Below, in pieces: positions 40,164 through 50,509 of a stretch of DNA of 64,000 nucleotides (position 1 is its first letter; each line of letters begins with the position of its first letter). The notes below the pieces were generated by a model. It did not search any database and was not told where the DNA came from. It saw only the letters and a program-made list of their open reading frames with translations. The stretch comes from an uncultured Verrucomicrobia subdivision 3 bacterium (GTDB taxonomy: Bacteria; Verrucomicrobiota; Verrucomicrobiia; Limisphaerales; UBA11358): assembly GCA_903858275.1 (NCBI GenBank), contig CAIOIC010000063.1, positions 18,363 to 82,362 of the forward strand, given 5' to 3'. The translations under genes were made by a program, and so were the position numbers.

Positions 40164-41675
40164 ATGAAAATCTTCAAGTCCATCAAGTGGCGGTTGCAAA
40201 TCTGGTACGGGCTCATCCTGGTGGCCGTTTTGATTGGTTTTGGCCTGACCTCCTTCCAACTGGAGCGCAACCGGCAATTCCGCCGGATTGACGAAGAATT
40301 ACAGCGGCGTTTTTCAGCGATTACGATGGCGGTTCGGCCGCCGCCCAATCGCGGTCCCAATGCGAACCGCCAGTCGCCTGACCGGCCGTTGCGAATTCAG
40401 CGCCCGGAAGACTCGCCAACTCTAAATGGCGGGTGGCTTCAGTCCGAACTCCATCTGCCTCCGCAAGTGCTGGCGCTGTTCGATTCCGGCGATCGGAATA
40501 AATTCTTTTACAGCATCGAATTTCGGGACGGCCGGGACCCTGTGCGATCGACCAATGCGCCGATTCAATTGATGGAGATCAGAGATTTTCCACCCGGCGC
40601 TCCGCCCGCTGAAGCTGGCCGTCCCCCGGATGTGCGTCCGAAGCTACTGCAGCCGGCGACCCCTCAAACCAGCGGAATGATTCGTGAAATCGTCCAAAAA
40701 ATGCCGCAAGGCATGGATACGGTGGTGCGCGTCGGATGCTCGATCGCTACGGAATTGAAAGAACTTCAAATCACCGCCCTGAAACTGGCCGGCGTTGGCG
40801 GCGTGGTTTTAATCTTTGGCCTCGCGGGCGGTTGGTGGCTGGTGGGGCGTGCGCTCAAGCCGGTCACCATCATCAGCACCACAGCCGCAAAAATATCTGC
40901 CGGCGATCTATCTCAGCGTATTGATATGGCCGAAGCCGAAAGCGAACTGGGTCAGCTTGCCGCCGTTTTGAACTCCACCTTCGCGCGCTTGGAATCAGCT
41001 TTTGCGCAGCAGCGGCAATTTGCCTCCGACGCCGCGCACGAGTTGCGGACGCCCGTGTCTGTCATTCTCACCCAGACGCAGGCCGCGCTCGCCCGCGAGC
41101 GGGATGCGGCCAGTTACCTGCAAACCGTTGAAGCCTGCCAGCGTGCCGCCCAGCGGATGCGGAAACTCATTGAAACCTTGTTGGAACTCGCGCGGTTCGA
41201 CGCCGGGCAGGAAGTTTTGAAGCGATTGACGTTCGATTTTTCCCAAACCATCGCCGGCTGTGCCGATTGGGTGCGGCCGCTGGCGGAAGATCGCGGGGTG
41301 AAAATCATTTCCGAATTGTCGCCGCTGGAAATCACCGGGGACCCCGAGCGGCTGGAGCAAGTGGTGGCCAATCTGCTGACGAATGCCATCCAATACAATC
41401 AGCCCGCCGGTGAAGTGAGGCTGAAGTTGGAAGCCGACAACGGACTGGCGGTTTTGACGATTGCCGACACCGGGCAGGGGATTGCGCCGGACGATTTGCC
41501 GCGGGTATTCGAAAGATTTTATCGCGGTGACAAATCCCGCACCGGCGGCGGCAGTGCCGGCTTGGGGCTTTCGATTTGCAAATCCATCATCGAAGCACAC
41601 GGCGGAACGATTGAGGTGATGAGCGGGCAAAATATCGGAACCACTTTCACTGTCAGGCTGCCTAAACAATCCTAG
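40164..41675 (+). CDS. Sensor histidine kinase (HAMP, HisKA, HATPase)
   Basis: Start 'MKIFKSIKWRLQIWYGLILVAVLIGFGL'; 'SDAAHELRTPVSVILTQTQAAL', 'GTGQGIAPDDLPRVFERFYRGDKSRTGGGSAGLGLSI'-type N/G boxes. Confidence 0.92.
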   Translation: MKIFKSIKWRLQIWYGLILVAVLIGFGLTSFQLERNRQFRRIDEELQRRFSAITMAVRPPPNRGPNANRQSPDRPLRIQRPEDSPTLNGGWLQSELHLPPQVLALFDSGDRNKFFYSIEFRDGRDPVRSTNAPIQLMEIRDFPPGAPPAEAGRPPDVRPKLLQPATPQTSGMIREIVQKMPQGMDTVVRVGCSIATELKELQITALKLAGVGGVVLIFGLAGGWWLVGRALKPVTIISTTAAKISAGDLSQRIDMAEAESELGQLAAVLNSTFARLESAFAQQRQFASDAAHELRTPVSVILTQTQAALARERDAASYLQTVEACQRAAQRMRKLIETLLELARFDAGQEVLKRLTFDFSQTIAGCADWVRPLAEDRGVKIISELSPLEITGDPERLEQVVANLLTNAIQYNQPAGEVRLKLEADNGLAVLTIADTGQGIAPDDLPRVFERFYRGDKSRTGGGSAGLGLSICKSIIEAHGGTIEVMSGQNIGTTFTVRLPKQS

Positions 41676-42892
41676 CGCAAAAATAATTCCGCCGCCGCAT
41701 CGGCAAACCGCAGGCCGGCCCGGGTAAGCCGAAAACCGCCGTCCTCTGATTTTCCCCAGCCGCGTTCTTCCAGCTGCTTCATTTCCGCGTTCCATTCCTG
41801 ACGGAGATCAAAGCTGGTTACGTGCTGGAAATGGGTGAATGACCACCCGGCATTCATGCGCAAGCCGAACGCGGCAATCTCGCCTGCCCGGCGCAGCGGG
41901 GGCAGTTCTTCGCTGGATTCAATGGCCCGCTTGCCTTTTTCCAACTGCTCGCAATAAAGCGGCGTGTTCGCCCAGTTCTTCGTCCGCACGCCGCGCACAT
42001 ATCCCGTCGCGCTGGGGCCGAGTCCGTGATAGGAACCGCCTTGCCAATAGTTCACGTTGTGCCGGCAGGCGCGGCTGGGAATTATTACGGGCTTCCCCTT
42101 GTCCCGGCTTTCTCCCCCGGTGGGGGAGAAGGTGCCCGCAGGGCGGTTGCGGGGGATATTGCGCGCAAAATTGGCGATTTCATATTGATAAAACCCAGCG
42201 CCGGTGGCGCAGAAAATTAATTTCTCATACATCGCGCAGGCGAGCTCCTCATCCACGGAAAATTCGCCCGCCTTGAGCTGGTCAAACAGCGGCGTGTCGT
42301 CTTCATAAATCACTTCGTAGCTCGACAGGTGTTCGCTCTGCATCGCCATGGCTTCATTTAGGGTTGCGCGCCAGATCTCCATCGTCTGCGTCGGGATGGC
42401 GAACATGAGGTCCAGGTTCACGTTGTCAAAACCGGCTTTTCGCAGGGTGTCGTATGATTTAAAAACCATTTCCCGCGAGTGGATGCGCCCGAGGCGGTCG
42501 AGCAGTTTTTCGTCGAGCGATTGCACGCCCATCGAGATGCGGTTGACGCCGAAGTCGCGCAGCAGTTTGGATTTGTCGGCGGAGACGGTGGCCGGATTGC
42601 TTTCGATGGTGAATTCCTCCGCGCCCAGCAGGTTCAGTCTTTCCATCGCCCGCAGAATGGTTTCCCATTGGCGCAAATTCAGCAGCGATGGCGTCCCGCC
42701 GCCGAAGAAAATAGTTTTTGGCTTGAGGTCGGGCGCGACCATTTCCAGTTCGCGGACCAGGGCGGCAACATAGCGGTTGATGAGTTCGCCGGAGGAAGCT
42801 TCAGAATAAAACGCGCAGTATTCGCATTTCTGCGCGCAAAACGGGACATGGACATAAAGGCTGCCGACGGGAGCCGAAAAAGAATCCAGCAT
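41672..42892 (-). CDS. hemW: Radical SAM coproporphyrinogen-III-oxidase-like/heme chaperone HemW
   Basis: 'YVHVPFCAQKCEYCAFYSE', 'TIFFGGGTPSLL', 'ACRHNVNYWQGGSYHGLGPSA'. Confidence 0.88.
   Translation of the reverse strand: MLDSFSAPVGSLYVHVPFCAQKCEYCAFYSEASSGELINRYVAALVRELEMVAPDLKPKTIFFGGGTPSLLNLRQWETILRAMERLNLLGAEEFTIESNPATVSADKSKLLRDFGVNRISMGVQSLDEKLLDRLGRIHSREMVFKSYDTLRKAGFDNVNLDLMFAIPTQTMEIWRATLNEAMAMQSEHLSSYEVIYEDDTPLFDQLKAGEFSVDEELACAMYEKLIFCATGAGFYQYEIANFARNIPRNRPAGTFSPTGGESRDKGKPVIIPSRACRHNVNYWQGGSYHGLGPSATGYVRGVRTKNWANTPLYCEQLEKGKRAIESSEELPPLRRAGEIAAFGLRMNAGWSFTHFQHVTSFDLRQEWNAEMKQLEERGWGKSEDGGFRLTRAGLRFADAAAELFLR
42074..42160 (-). repeat. In-frame repeat-like insertion inside hemW (NIPRNRPAGTFSPTGGESRDKGKPVIIPS)
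   Basis: Interrupts the expected HemW 'YEIANFAR..[P]..CRHNxNYW' junction; DNA contains 'cccccggtgggggagaaggtgcccgcagggcgg', which resembles dispersed repeat sequence. Confidence 0.6.
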
Positions 42893-42942
42893 GGCTTCAG
42901 CTTAACGGAGCCACGGGTGGATGCGAACGAAATTCGCCGCGG

Positions 42943-43152
42943 TCAGGCGGGATTGAGGCGCTGAACGTTCTGGGCTTTCAACCCTTTGTCGCTGGGCGTG
43001 ATCTCAAAGGTGACTGCGTCTCCCTCATTCAAGGTTTTATAACCTTCGCCCAGGATGGAGGTGTGATGAACAAAGACATCCTGCCCGGATTCCTCGGCGA
43101 TAAAGCCGAAGCCTTTTTTATTATCGAACCACTTCACTTTGCCACTGGCCAT
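42943..43152 (-). CDS. Cold shock domain protein (CspA family)
   Basis: 'MASGKVKWFDNKKGFGFIAEESGQDVFVHHTSI'. Confidence 0.95.
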   Translation of the reverse strand: MASGKVKWFDNKKGFGFIAEESGQDVFVHHTSILGEGYKTLNEGDAVTFEITPSDKGLKAQNVQRLNPA

Positions 43153-43301
43153 AACGACTCCTGATTTGCGAGGCGAGCCAAAAGCAAAAAAGACACGGCC
43201 AATGTTAGTCGTGCCGGTAATTCACTTTTTCAAAATGCTCATGCCTCAATTCGAATCAACACTAAATAGATTTAATAATTTGGTCAAGTTGAACTTGTGG
43301 A

Positions 43302-43673
43302 TCAATCCAATCGCAGCGCCTGCTCCAAAAGCGGCTCCAGATGCCCGCTCAAAGCGGTTTCTCCGACCACCAGGTTGGCCCCGGCTTTTTGTGCGAGCGC
43401 CAGGAGTCCCGCTTTCTTATCTGGCGCAAAAGCGATGATGGGCAGGTGCTTGGTGTGGTCGTCGGCCTTGATCTTTTCAATGGCCCCGCAAATTTCACCG
43501 GGGGCGTCGAGATCCACGAACAGCACGAGCGGCGATTCCCGTCGCGCAGTCACGGCCAGCAGGGCGGGGTTGCTGATGGTAAGAACCCGATAATGCAAGT
43601 CCTGCAGCCGGTTCACCAGCTGGCTGCCGGGCATGAGCCGTTCATAGAAAACAATCGCCAGCGGTTGCAGCAT
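43302..43673 (-). CDS. Degenerate receiver-domain-like protein
   Basis: CheY-like pattern 'PLVLFVDLDAPG...HLPIIAFAPDKKAGLLALAQKAGANLVV' lacking the conserved C-terminal Lys; 8 nt downstream of gltD. Confidence 0.55.
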   Translation of the reverse strand: MLQPLAIVFYERLMPGSQLVNRLQDLHYRVLTISNPALLAVTARRESPLVLFVDLDAPGEICGAIEKIKADDHTKHLPIIAFAPDKKAGLLALAQKAGANLVVGETALSGHLEPLLEQALRLD

Positions 43674-43681
43674 AACCCCGC

Positions 43682-45166
43682 TTACGGCAGATCGGTCTTG
43701 CCCATCAGGAAACGGTCGCATTCGCGCGCCGCTCCGCGGCCTTCGTTGAAGGCCCAGACGACGAGGCTCTGGCCGCGACGGCAGTCGCCGCAGACAAACA
43801 CGCCTTTCACGTTGGTGGTGTATTTCTCGAACTCGGCCTTCGCGTTGGAGCGGGCATCGCGTTCAAGATTGAGCGCTTCGAGCAAGGGTTGTTCAGGCCC
43901 GAGAAAGCCCATGGCCAGCAGCACCAGTTCGGCGGGGATTGCTTTTTCGCTGCCGGGAACATTCTTCGGCGCGAACTGGCCTTTGTCGTTCTTGGTCCAC
44001 TCCACTTTCACCGTGTGGACAGCTTTGACATTGCCGTTGGCATCCCCTTCAAACTTCGTGGCGGTGGTGAGATAAATGCGCGGGTCGGCGCCAAACTTTG
44101 CCGCGGCTTCTTCCTGGCCGTAGTCCACCTTGAGCGTCTTGGGCCATTCCGGCCACGGATTATCTTTGGCACGTTCCAGTGGCGGCTGGGGCAGAATTTC
44201 CACCTGCACGACGCTCTTGCAGCCGTGGCGAAGGGATGTGCCTACGCAGTCGGTGCCGGTGTCGCCACCGCCGATGACCACTACGTTTTTGCCGTCGGCC
44301 GTGATTTGCGTGCCGGGCTTGATGTCATCGAGCAGATTCTTGGTGTTGGCGGTGAGAAATTCCATCGCGAGATGAATCCCTTTGAGTTGGCGTCCTTCAA
44401 TCGGCAAATCGCGGCCCTGGGTGGCGCCGGTGGCGATGATGACGGCGTCGAATTCTTTCTGCAACTTCTCGACCGGATAATTTTTTCCGATCTCGGTGTT
44501 GCAGATAAATTTCACGCCTTCTTTTTCTAGCAGATCAAGGCGGCGCTGGACGACTTCCTTCTTGTCGAGCTTCATGTTGGGGATGCCATACATGAGCAAA
44601 CCACCGGGGCGATCCGCGCGTTCATAAACGGTGACCGTGTGGCCGGCTTTATTTAATTGCGCAGCCGCCGAAAGTCCGGCGGGACCGGAGCCGACGACGG
44701 CAACTTTCTTGCCGGTGCGCTTCGCCGGCGGTTCGGGAACCACCCAGCCCTGCGCCCAGCCGTGGTCAATGATGCTGACTTCGTTGTTCTTGATCGTGAC
44801 CGGCGGATCATTGATGCCGAGCACGCAGGAACCTTCGCACGGGGCGGGACAGACGCGGCCGGTGAATTCCGGGAAGTTGTTGGTCTTGTGCAGGCGATCC
44901 AGCGCTTCGCGCCAGAGCCCGCGAAATACGAGGTCGTTCCATTCGGGAATAAGGTTGTGGATCGGGCAGCCGCTGGCCATGCCGCTGACGAGCTGGCCCG
45001 TGTGGCAGAACGGAATGCCGCAATCCATGCAGCGCGCGCCTTGCTTCTTAAGCTCGGCGTCGGGCAGGTGTAGGTGAATCTCTTTCCAGTCGGCGAGCCG
45101 CTCAAGGGCAGGGCGATCCTGCGGCAGTTGGCGCTGGAACTCTAAAAATCCGGTTGGTTTTCCCAT
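43682..45166 (-). CDS. gltD: Glutamate synthase small subunit
   Basis: '[13 protein letters not shown]', '[16 protein letters not shown]'-like, '[29 protein letters not shown]'. Confidence 0.95.
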   Translation of the reverse strand: MGKPTGFLEFQRQLPQDRPALERLADWKEIHLHLPDAELKKQGARCMDCGIPFCHTGQLVSGMASGCPIHNLIPEWNDLVFRGLWREALDRLHKTNNFPEFTGRVCPAPCEGSCVLGINDPPVTIKNNEVSIIDHGWAQGWVVPEPPAKRTGKKVAVVGSGPAGLSAAAQLNKAGHTVTVYERADRPGGLLMYGIPNMKLDKKEVVQRRLDLLEKEGVKFICNTEIGKNYPVEKLQKEFDAVIIATGATQGRDLPIEGRQLKGIHLAMEFLTANTKNLLDDIKPGTQITADGKNVVVIGGGDTGTDCVGTSLRHGCKSVVQVEILPQPPLERAKDNPWPEWPKTLKVDYGQEEAAAKFGADPRIYLTTATKFEGDANGNVKAVHTVKVEWTKNDKGQFAPKNVPGSEKAIPAELVLLAMGFLGPEQPLLEALNLERDARSNAKAEFEKYTTNVKGVFVCGDCRRGQSLVVWAFNEGRGAARECDRFLMGKTDLP

Positions 45167-45202
45167 CTTCGGTTTGTTTTATGGATTAAAGTTTCGGGTT
45201 GA

Positions 45203-48200
45203 TCAGTGGCCGCCCTTTACGTTCTCTTCGAATGCGGCCATGATGGCGTCGTCGCCGCTCAAGCCTTGCGATTGGACCCTTTTGAGCGATGCGAGCACGC
45301 GGGCGTAGTCTTGCGGCAGCACCTTGACGAACTTCGTCACATAATTTTTCCAGTCCGCAAGAATTTTTGCCGCGCGTTCGCTTTGCGTGTAGGTCTGATG
45401 CCGCTGGATGAGCTTCCACAGCTCCTCAATCTCGTTGGCTTCGGTCAGTTTTTCCAGCGAAACCAGCTCCATATTGCAGCGGGTCTTGAAATCGCCCGCT
45501 TCGTCCAAAACGTAAGCCACGCCGCCGCTCATGCCGGCGGCGAAGTTGCGGCCCGATTTACCCAGCACCACCACGCGTCCGCCGGTCATGTATTCGCAGC
45601 CGTGGTCGCCGATGGCTTCCACCACCGCGTCCACGCCGGAGTTGCGGACGGCAAACCGTTCGCCGGCCATGCCGCGCACAAAAATCTCGCCGGCGGTTGC
45701 CCCGTAAAGCGCCACGTTGCCGATGATGATGTTGTCTTCCGCAACAAACGTGGAACCCTTCGGCGGATAAACGATGAGCTTGCCGCCGCTGAGACCCTTG
45801 CCGAAATAATCGTTGGCATCGCCTTCGAGCTCGTGGGTCATGCCCTTGGGCATGAACGCGCCGAAGCTCTGTCCGGCGCTGCCGTTGAATTTCAGATGCA
45901 CGGTGTCTTCGGGCAGGCCTTGGATGCCGTATTTCTTGGTGATTTCGCTGCCGACGATGGTGCCGACGACGCGGTTCACGTTGATGATGGTCAGTTCGGC
46001 CCGCACTTTTTCGCCGCGCTCAATGGCGGGTTTGCAGAGTTCGAGCAGTTTGGTGATGTCGAGCGATTTTTCCAAACCGTGATCCTGCGCCTGCTGGCGG
46101 AAGCGGCCGACTTCGGGCCCGGCTTCCGGTTGGTGCAGCATCGGCGTGAGATCGATGCCGCTGGCTTTCCAGTGCTCAATCGCTTTCCACGGTGCCAGTT
46201 TGTCGGTGCGGCCGATCATGTCTTCCAGTTTGCGGAAGCCGAGCTTGGCCATGATTTCGCGAAGTTCCTGCGCCACAAAGCGCATGTAATTAACGACGTG
46301 ATCCGGATCGCCGGTGAAACGCTTGCGCAAGCGCGGGTCCTGCGTGGCCACGCCCACGGGACAGGTGTTTTGATGGCAGACGCGCATCATGATGCAGCCC
46401 ATGACGACCAGCGGGGCGGTCGCAAATCCGAATTCTTCCGCCCCTAGCAGTGCCGCCACGGCGACGTCGCGGCCGGTCTTCAATTGGCCGTCGGTTTCGA
46501 CATAGATGCGGCTGCGGAGATTGTTCAATACGAGCGTCTGGTGGGTTTCGGCCACGCCGAGTTCCCACGGGCCGCCCGCGTGCTTGATGGACGAGAGCGG
46601 CGAAGCGCCCGTGCCGCCATCGTGGCCGGAAATGAGCACCACGTCCGCATGCGCCTTGGCGACGCCGGCCGCCACTGTGCCGACGCCGACCTCGGCGACG
46701 AGCTTGACACTGATGCGCGCATTCCGGTTGGCGTTCTTTAAATCGTGGATCAATTCCGACAAGTCCTCGATGGAATAAATGTCGTGGTGCGGCGGCGGGG
46801 AAATGAGTCCCACCCCGGCGGTGGTGCCGCGCGTTTTGGCCACCCACGGATAAACTTTTTTGCCGGGCAGTTCGCCGCCTTCGCCGGGCTTCGCGCCCTG
46901 CGCCATCTTGATCTGGATTTCCTTGGCGTTGACTAGATAGTGGCTGGTGACCCCGAAGCGGCCGGATGCGACCTGTTTGATGGCGGAATTCTTTGAGTCG
47001 CCTTTTTCATTCGTCCAGGTGTAGCGCTCGGCATCTTCGCCGCCTTCGCCGGTGTTGGATTTGCCGCCGAGGCGGTTCATGGCGATGGCCAGCGTTTCGT
47101 GCGCCTCTTGCGAAATGGAGCCGTAGCTCATCGCGCCGGTCTTGAAACGCTTGACGAGGCTTTCCACCGATTCCACCTCATCCAGTGACAACGGCTTCTC
47201 CGCCGGCTTGAAGTCGAGCAGCCCGCGCAACGTGCAAAGATTGGTTGCCTGATTATTGATCAGCTCCGCGAACTCACGGTAAATCTTCTCGCTGCCGAGG
47301 CGGCAGGCGGTTTGCAGCTTGTGGATTGTCTGCGGGTTGAACAGGTGATGTTCGCCGCCGTCGCGCCATTGATACTGGCCGCCGGCATCGAGTTCGGCGT
47401 TGACCGGCACCGGCGGGAAAGCGCGACGATGACGCGCGAGCGCTTCTTCGGCAACGACATTCAAACCGGCGCCTTGAATCCGCGTCGGCGTCCAGGTGAA
47501 ATACTTGTCCACGATATCGCTGCTGAGACCGACGGCTTCAAAAATTTGCGCGCCGCGGTAGCTCTGCACCGTCGAGATGCCCATCTTGGCCATCGTCTTG
47601 ACGACGCCTTTGATGGCCGCCTTGATGAAGTTCTTGATGGCTTTTTTGTGGTCGGTGTTGGTCAGCGAGCCTTCATGGATAAGGTCATCAATGGATTCGT
47701 AAGCCAGGTAGGGATTGATGGCGCTGCAACCGTAGCCGATGAGCAATGCAAAATGATGCACTTCGCGCGGCTCGCCGGATTCCAGCACCAAACCCATGCG
47801 GCCACGCGTGCCGGAGCGGATGAGGTGATGGTGCAATCCCGCCGTGGCGAGCAGGGCCGGGATGGGCGCGTTTTGGGCATCCACATTGCGGTCCGAAAGG
47901 ATGATGACATTCGCGCCGTCCTTGATGGCTTGATCAGCAGCGGCAAACACTTTTTCCAGCGCTGCTTCCATGCCATTCGCACCTTCGCTGGCCTTGAACA
48001 GAATGGGCAGCGTTGCCGATTTGAAGCCGGGCTGATTGACCTGGCGCAATTTTTCCAGTTGCTCGTTGGTCAGAATCGGCTGATCCAGCCGGATGAGCGC
48101 GCAGCTTTCCGCGCCCGGACTTAACAAGTCGCCGCGCGAACCAACCATCGTGTGGGTGGCGGTGATGATTTCCTCGCGAATCGGGTCAATCGGCGGGTTC

Positions 48201-49813
48201 GTGACCTGTGCGAACAGCTGCTTGAAATAACTGTAAAGCAACTGCGGCTTGTTTGAGAGCACCGCCAAAGGCGTGTCGGTTCCCATCGAGCCAAGCGGTT
48301 GAATGCCGGTAGTCGCCATCGGGCCGACGATGAAACGCAAGTCTTCAAACGTGTAGCCAAAGGCCTGCTGGTCTTGCAGCACTTTCCGATGCGGCACTTC
48401 CGTCGGCAATTTCGGCTCCGGCAGGTTTTCGAGCAGCAGATGATGCTTGTCCAGCCATTCGCGATACGGATGAGCGGTGGCGTATTTTCGCTTTAGCTCT
48501 TCGTCGGCGATGATCCGGCCTTGTTCCGTGTCCACGAGGAACATTCTCCCGGGCTGTAAGCGGCCTTTAACCGCGACGCGCTCCGGCGCAATCGGCAGCA
48601 CCCCGGCTTCCGATGCCATGATGACCACATCATCCTTCGTGACGTAATAGCGCGACGGGCGGAGACCGTTGCGGTCCAGGCAGGCGCCGATGCGGATGCC
48701 GTCCGTGAACGCCATTGAAGCCGGGCCGTCCCACGGTTCGATGAGGCAGGAATGATATTCGTAGAATGCCTTGCGGTCGGCATCCATGCTCTCGTGATTT
48801 TCCCACGGCTCGGGAATCATCATCATCATCGTGTGCGGCAATTCGCGGCCCGCCATGACCAGCAGCTCGACGCAGTTGTCAAATTGGGCGGAATCGCTGC
48901 CGTCGGTGTTGATGACGGGAACGACTTTCTTGATGTCGTCTCCGAGCGTGGCGGATTTGAAATTCGCCTGCGCCGCCTTCATCCAATTGACATTGCCGCG
49001 CAGGGTGTTGATTTCGCCGTTGTGGGCGATGTAGCGGTTGGGATGCGCGCGGTCCCAGCTCGGGAAAGTGTTCGTTGAGAAGCGGGAGTGCACCAGCGCC
49101 ATCGCCGTGGTGACGGCGGGATTGCGCAGGTCGGGATAGTATTTCTCCACCTGCTCGGACATCAGCATGCCCTTGTAGATCAGCGTGCGCGCCGACAGGC
49201 TGGAAACGTAAAAATATTTTCCGCCCGCAAAAGAAGTGCCGTAACGAATGCGCTGCTCCGCCAGTTTGCGGATGACAAACAGTTTGCGCTCGAATGCGGC
49301 TTCATCTTTCAACGCGGCATTGCGCCCGACAAACAACTGGGCCATGAATGGCTCCGCCGCCACCGCCGTCTTGCCGAGCGATGAATTATCCGTGGGCACA
49401 TCCCGCCAGCCGAGCAGCGTCTGGCCTTCGGCGGCAATAATTTTGCCAAGTTCGGCCTTGATGGCTTCACGTTCCGCCGCAACTTTCGGAAGAAACATCA
49501 TGCCCACGCCGTATTGGCCCACGGCGGGAAGGTTGAATCCGAGCCGGGTCGATTCCGTCGCGAAAAAATCATGCGGCACCTGGATGAGAATGCCGGCCCC
49601 GTCGCCGGTGTTGGCTTCGCAACCGCACGCGCCGCGATGGTCGAGGTTGACAAGGATTTGAAGCGCGTCCGACACCAGTTGGTGGGATTTCTTGCCCTTC
49701 ATGTTGACGACGAAGCCCAGTCCGCACGCATCGTGCTCAAACTGGGGGTCGTAAAGGCCTTGTTTCGGCGGTGCGCCCAAGCGCGCCGTGGCGGTGTCAT
49801 TAGCTTTCTGCAT
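45203..49813 (-). CDS. gltB: Glutamate synthase large subunit
   Basis: 1536 aa; '[11 protein letters not shown]', '[11 protein letters not shown]', '[33 protein letters not shown]'. Confidence 0.97.
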   Translation of the reverse strand: MQKANDTATARLGAPPKQGLYDPQFEHDACGLGFVVNMKGKKSHQLVSDALQILVNLDHRGACGCEANTGDGAGILIQVPHDFFATESTRLGFNLPAVGQYGVGMMFLPKVAAEREAIKAELGKIIAAEGQTLLGWRDVPTDNSSLGKTAVAAEPFMAQLFVGRNAALKDEAAFERKLFVIRKLAEQRIRYGTSFAGGKYFYVSSLSARTLIYKGMLMSEQVEKYYPDLRNPAVTTAMALVHSRFSTNTFPSWDRAHPNRYIAHNGEINTLRGNVNWMKAAQANFKSATLGDDIKKVVPVINTDGSDSAQFDNCVELLVMAGRELPHTMMMMIPEPWENHESMDADRKAFYEYHSCLIEPWDGPASMAFTDGIRIGACLDRNGLRPSRYYVTKDDVVIMASEAGVLPIAPERVAVKGRLQPGRMFLVDTEQGRIIADEELKRKYATAHPYREWLDKHHLLLENLPEPKLPTEVPHRKVLQDQQAFGYTFEDLRFIVGPMATTGIQPLGSMGTDTPLAVLSNKPQLLYSYFKQLFAQVTNPPIDPIREEIITATHTMVGSRGDLLSPGAESCALIRLDQPILTNEQLEKLRQVNQPGFKSATLPILFKASEGANGMEAALEKVFAAADQAIKDGANVIILSDRNVDAQNAPIPALLATAGLHHHLIRSGTRGRMGLVLESGEPREVHHFALLIGYGCSAINPYLAYESIDDLIHEGSLTNTDHKKAIKNFIKAAIKGVVKTMAKMGISTVQSYRGAQIFEAVGLSSDIVDKYFTWTPTRIQGAGLNVVAEEALARHRRAFPPVPVNAELDAGGQYQWRDGGEHHLFNPQTIHKLQTACRLGSEKIYREFAELINNQATNLCTLRGLLDFKPAEKPLSLDEVESVESLVKRFKTGAMSYGSISQEAHETLAIAMNRLGGKSNTGEGGEDAERYTWTNEKGDSKNSAIKQVASGRFGVTSHYLVNAKEIQIKMAQGAKPGEGGELPGKKVYPWVAKTRGTTAGVGLISPPPHHDIYSIEDLSELIHDLKNANRNARISVKLVAEVGVGTVAAGVAKAHADVVLISGHDGGTGASPLSSIKHAGGPWELGVAETHQTLVLNNLRSRIYVETDGQLKTGRDVAVAALLGAEEFGFATAPLVVMGCIMMRVCHQNTCPVGVATQDPRLRKRFTGDPDHVVNYMRFVAQELREIMAKLGFRKLEDMIGRTDKLAPWKAIEHWKASGIDLTPMLHQPEAGPEVGRFRQQAQDHGLEKSLDITKLLELCKPAIERGEKVRAELTIINVNRVVGTIVGSEITKKYGIQGLPEDTVHLKFNGSAGQSFGAFMPKGMTHELEGDANDYFGKGLSGGKLIVYPPKGSTFVAEDNIIIGNVALYGATAGEIFVRGMAGERFAVRNSGVDAVVEAIGDHGCEYMTGGRVVVLGKSGRNFAAGMSGGVAYVLDEAGDFKTRCNMELVSLEKLTEANEIEELWKLIQRHQTYTQSERAAKILADWKNYVTKFVKVLPQDYARVLASLKRVQSQGLSGDDAIMAAFEENVKGGH

Positions 49814-50029
49814 TTGTATTCGGGTGTACGCGGAACGGATAAGTCCGCGTTCCGTTATTTTTTACTCAATTATTACAACTGCGCAATCATTGTTTTCAAA
49901 TTTTGTGATGATTTTTGCATAAGAAACCTGTGAAAATCGCGGCGGCGGATTAGTGGGGAATTTTGTCTGCATTAGCCGGCATCAGTTTGTGTTGATAATC
50001 GCGCTAAAAACAGGCATTAAAACGCGCGC

Positions 50030-50308
50030 ATGAAACACAATTCTTATTTTGAAGGCAAAGTCCAGAGTCTCGCGGTGGGCACCACCGACGGCCCCGCCAC
50101 CGTTGGCGTGATTGAACCCGGTCAATACAGCTTCGGCACCGACTGCATCGAGCACATGCACATCGTGGCCGGCAACCTCAAGGCCAAGCTCCCCGGCGGC
50201 GAATGGCAGAGCTACGGTCAGGGCCAGTTTTTTATCGTGCCCAAAGGTGTGAAGTTCGAGGTCGAAGCGGCTTCGGATGTCGCCTATCTGTGCTTCTACA
50301 AACGCTAA
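50030..50308 (+). CDS. ppnP: Pyrimidine/purine nucleoside phosphorylase (DUF1255 cupin)
   Basis: 'TVGVIEPGQYSFGTDCIEHMHIVAGNLKAKLPG'. Confidence 0.85.
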   Translation: MKHNSYFEGKVQSLAVGTTDGPATVGVIEPGQYSFGTDCIEHMHIVAGNLKAKLPGGEWQSYGQGQFFIVPKGVKFEVEAASDVAYLCFYKR

Positions 50309-50330
50309 GACTGAATGCCAATTCCACCAA

Positions 50331-50365
50331 ACCGCCGGATGAAAATGATTTCATCCGGCGGTTTT
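50331..50365 (+). terminator. Rho-independent terminator after ppnP
   Basis: Perfect 14-bp stem ACCGCCGGATGAAA-ATGA-TTTCATCCGGCGGT + TTT. Confidence 0.92.
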
Positions 50366-50370
50366 ACTTT

Positions 50371-50453
50371 TGGTGGGGCGCGCGTCCCCGCGAGCCGCGT
50401 ATTCAATGGTGGCCGTCTGCGAAGGCCGGCTCGTCAGGAGCCTCGCCCCACCA
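50371..50453. repeat. Palindromic repeat element with TGGTGGGGCG termini
   Basis: TGGTGGGGCGCGCGTCCCCGCGAGCCG ... CGGCTCGTCAGGAGCCTCGCCCCACCA, imperfect ~27-nt inverted arms. Confidence 0.8.
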
Positions 50454-50509
50454 AACAGTGCCGCAAACGCATTTTACACCTTGCCGATTGCTGATATATT
50501 GAACGCCTT

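Noticed and set aside
45040-45070. CTTAAG inside gltD (and another in rpoN near 53170, pilin copy 3 near 19216, isomerase near 6748)
   Set aside because: No second half-site at 11-bp spacing and located inside coding sequence; not counted as regulatory boxes.
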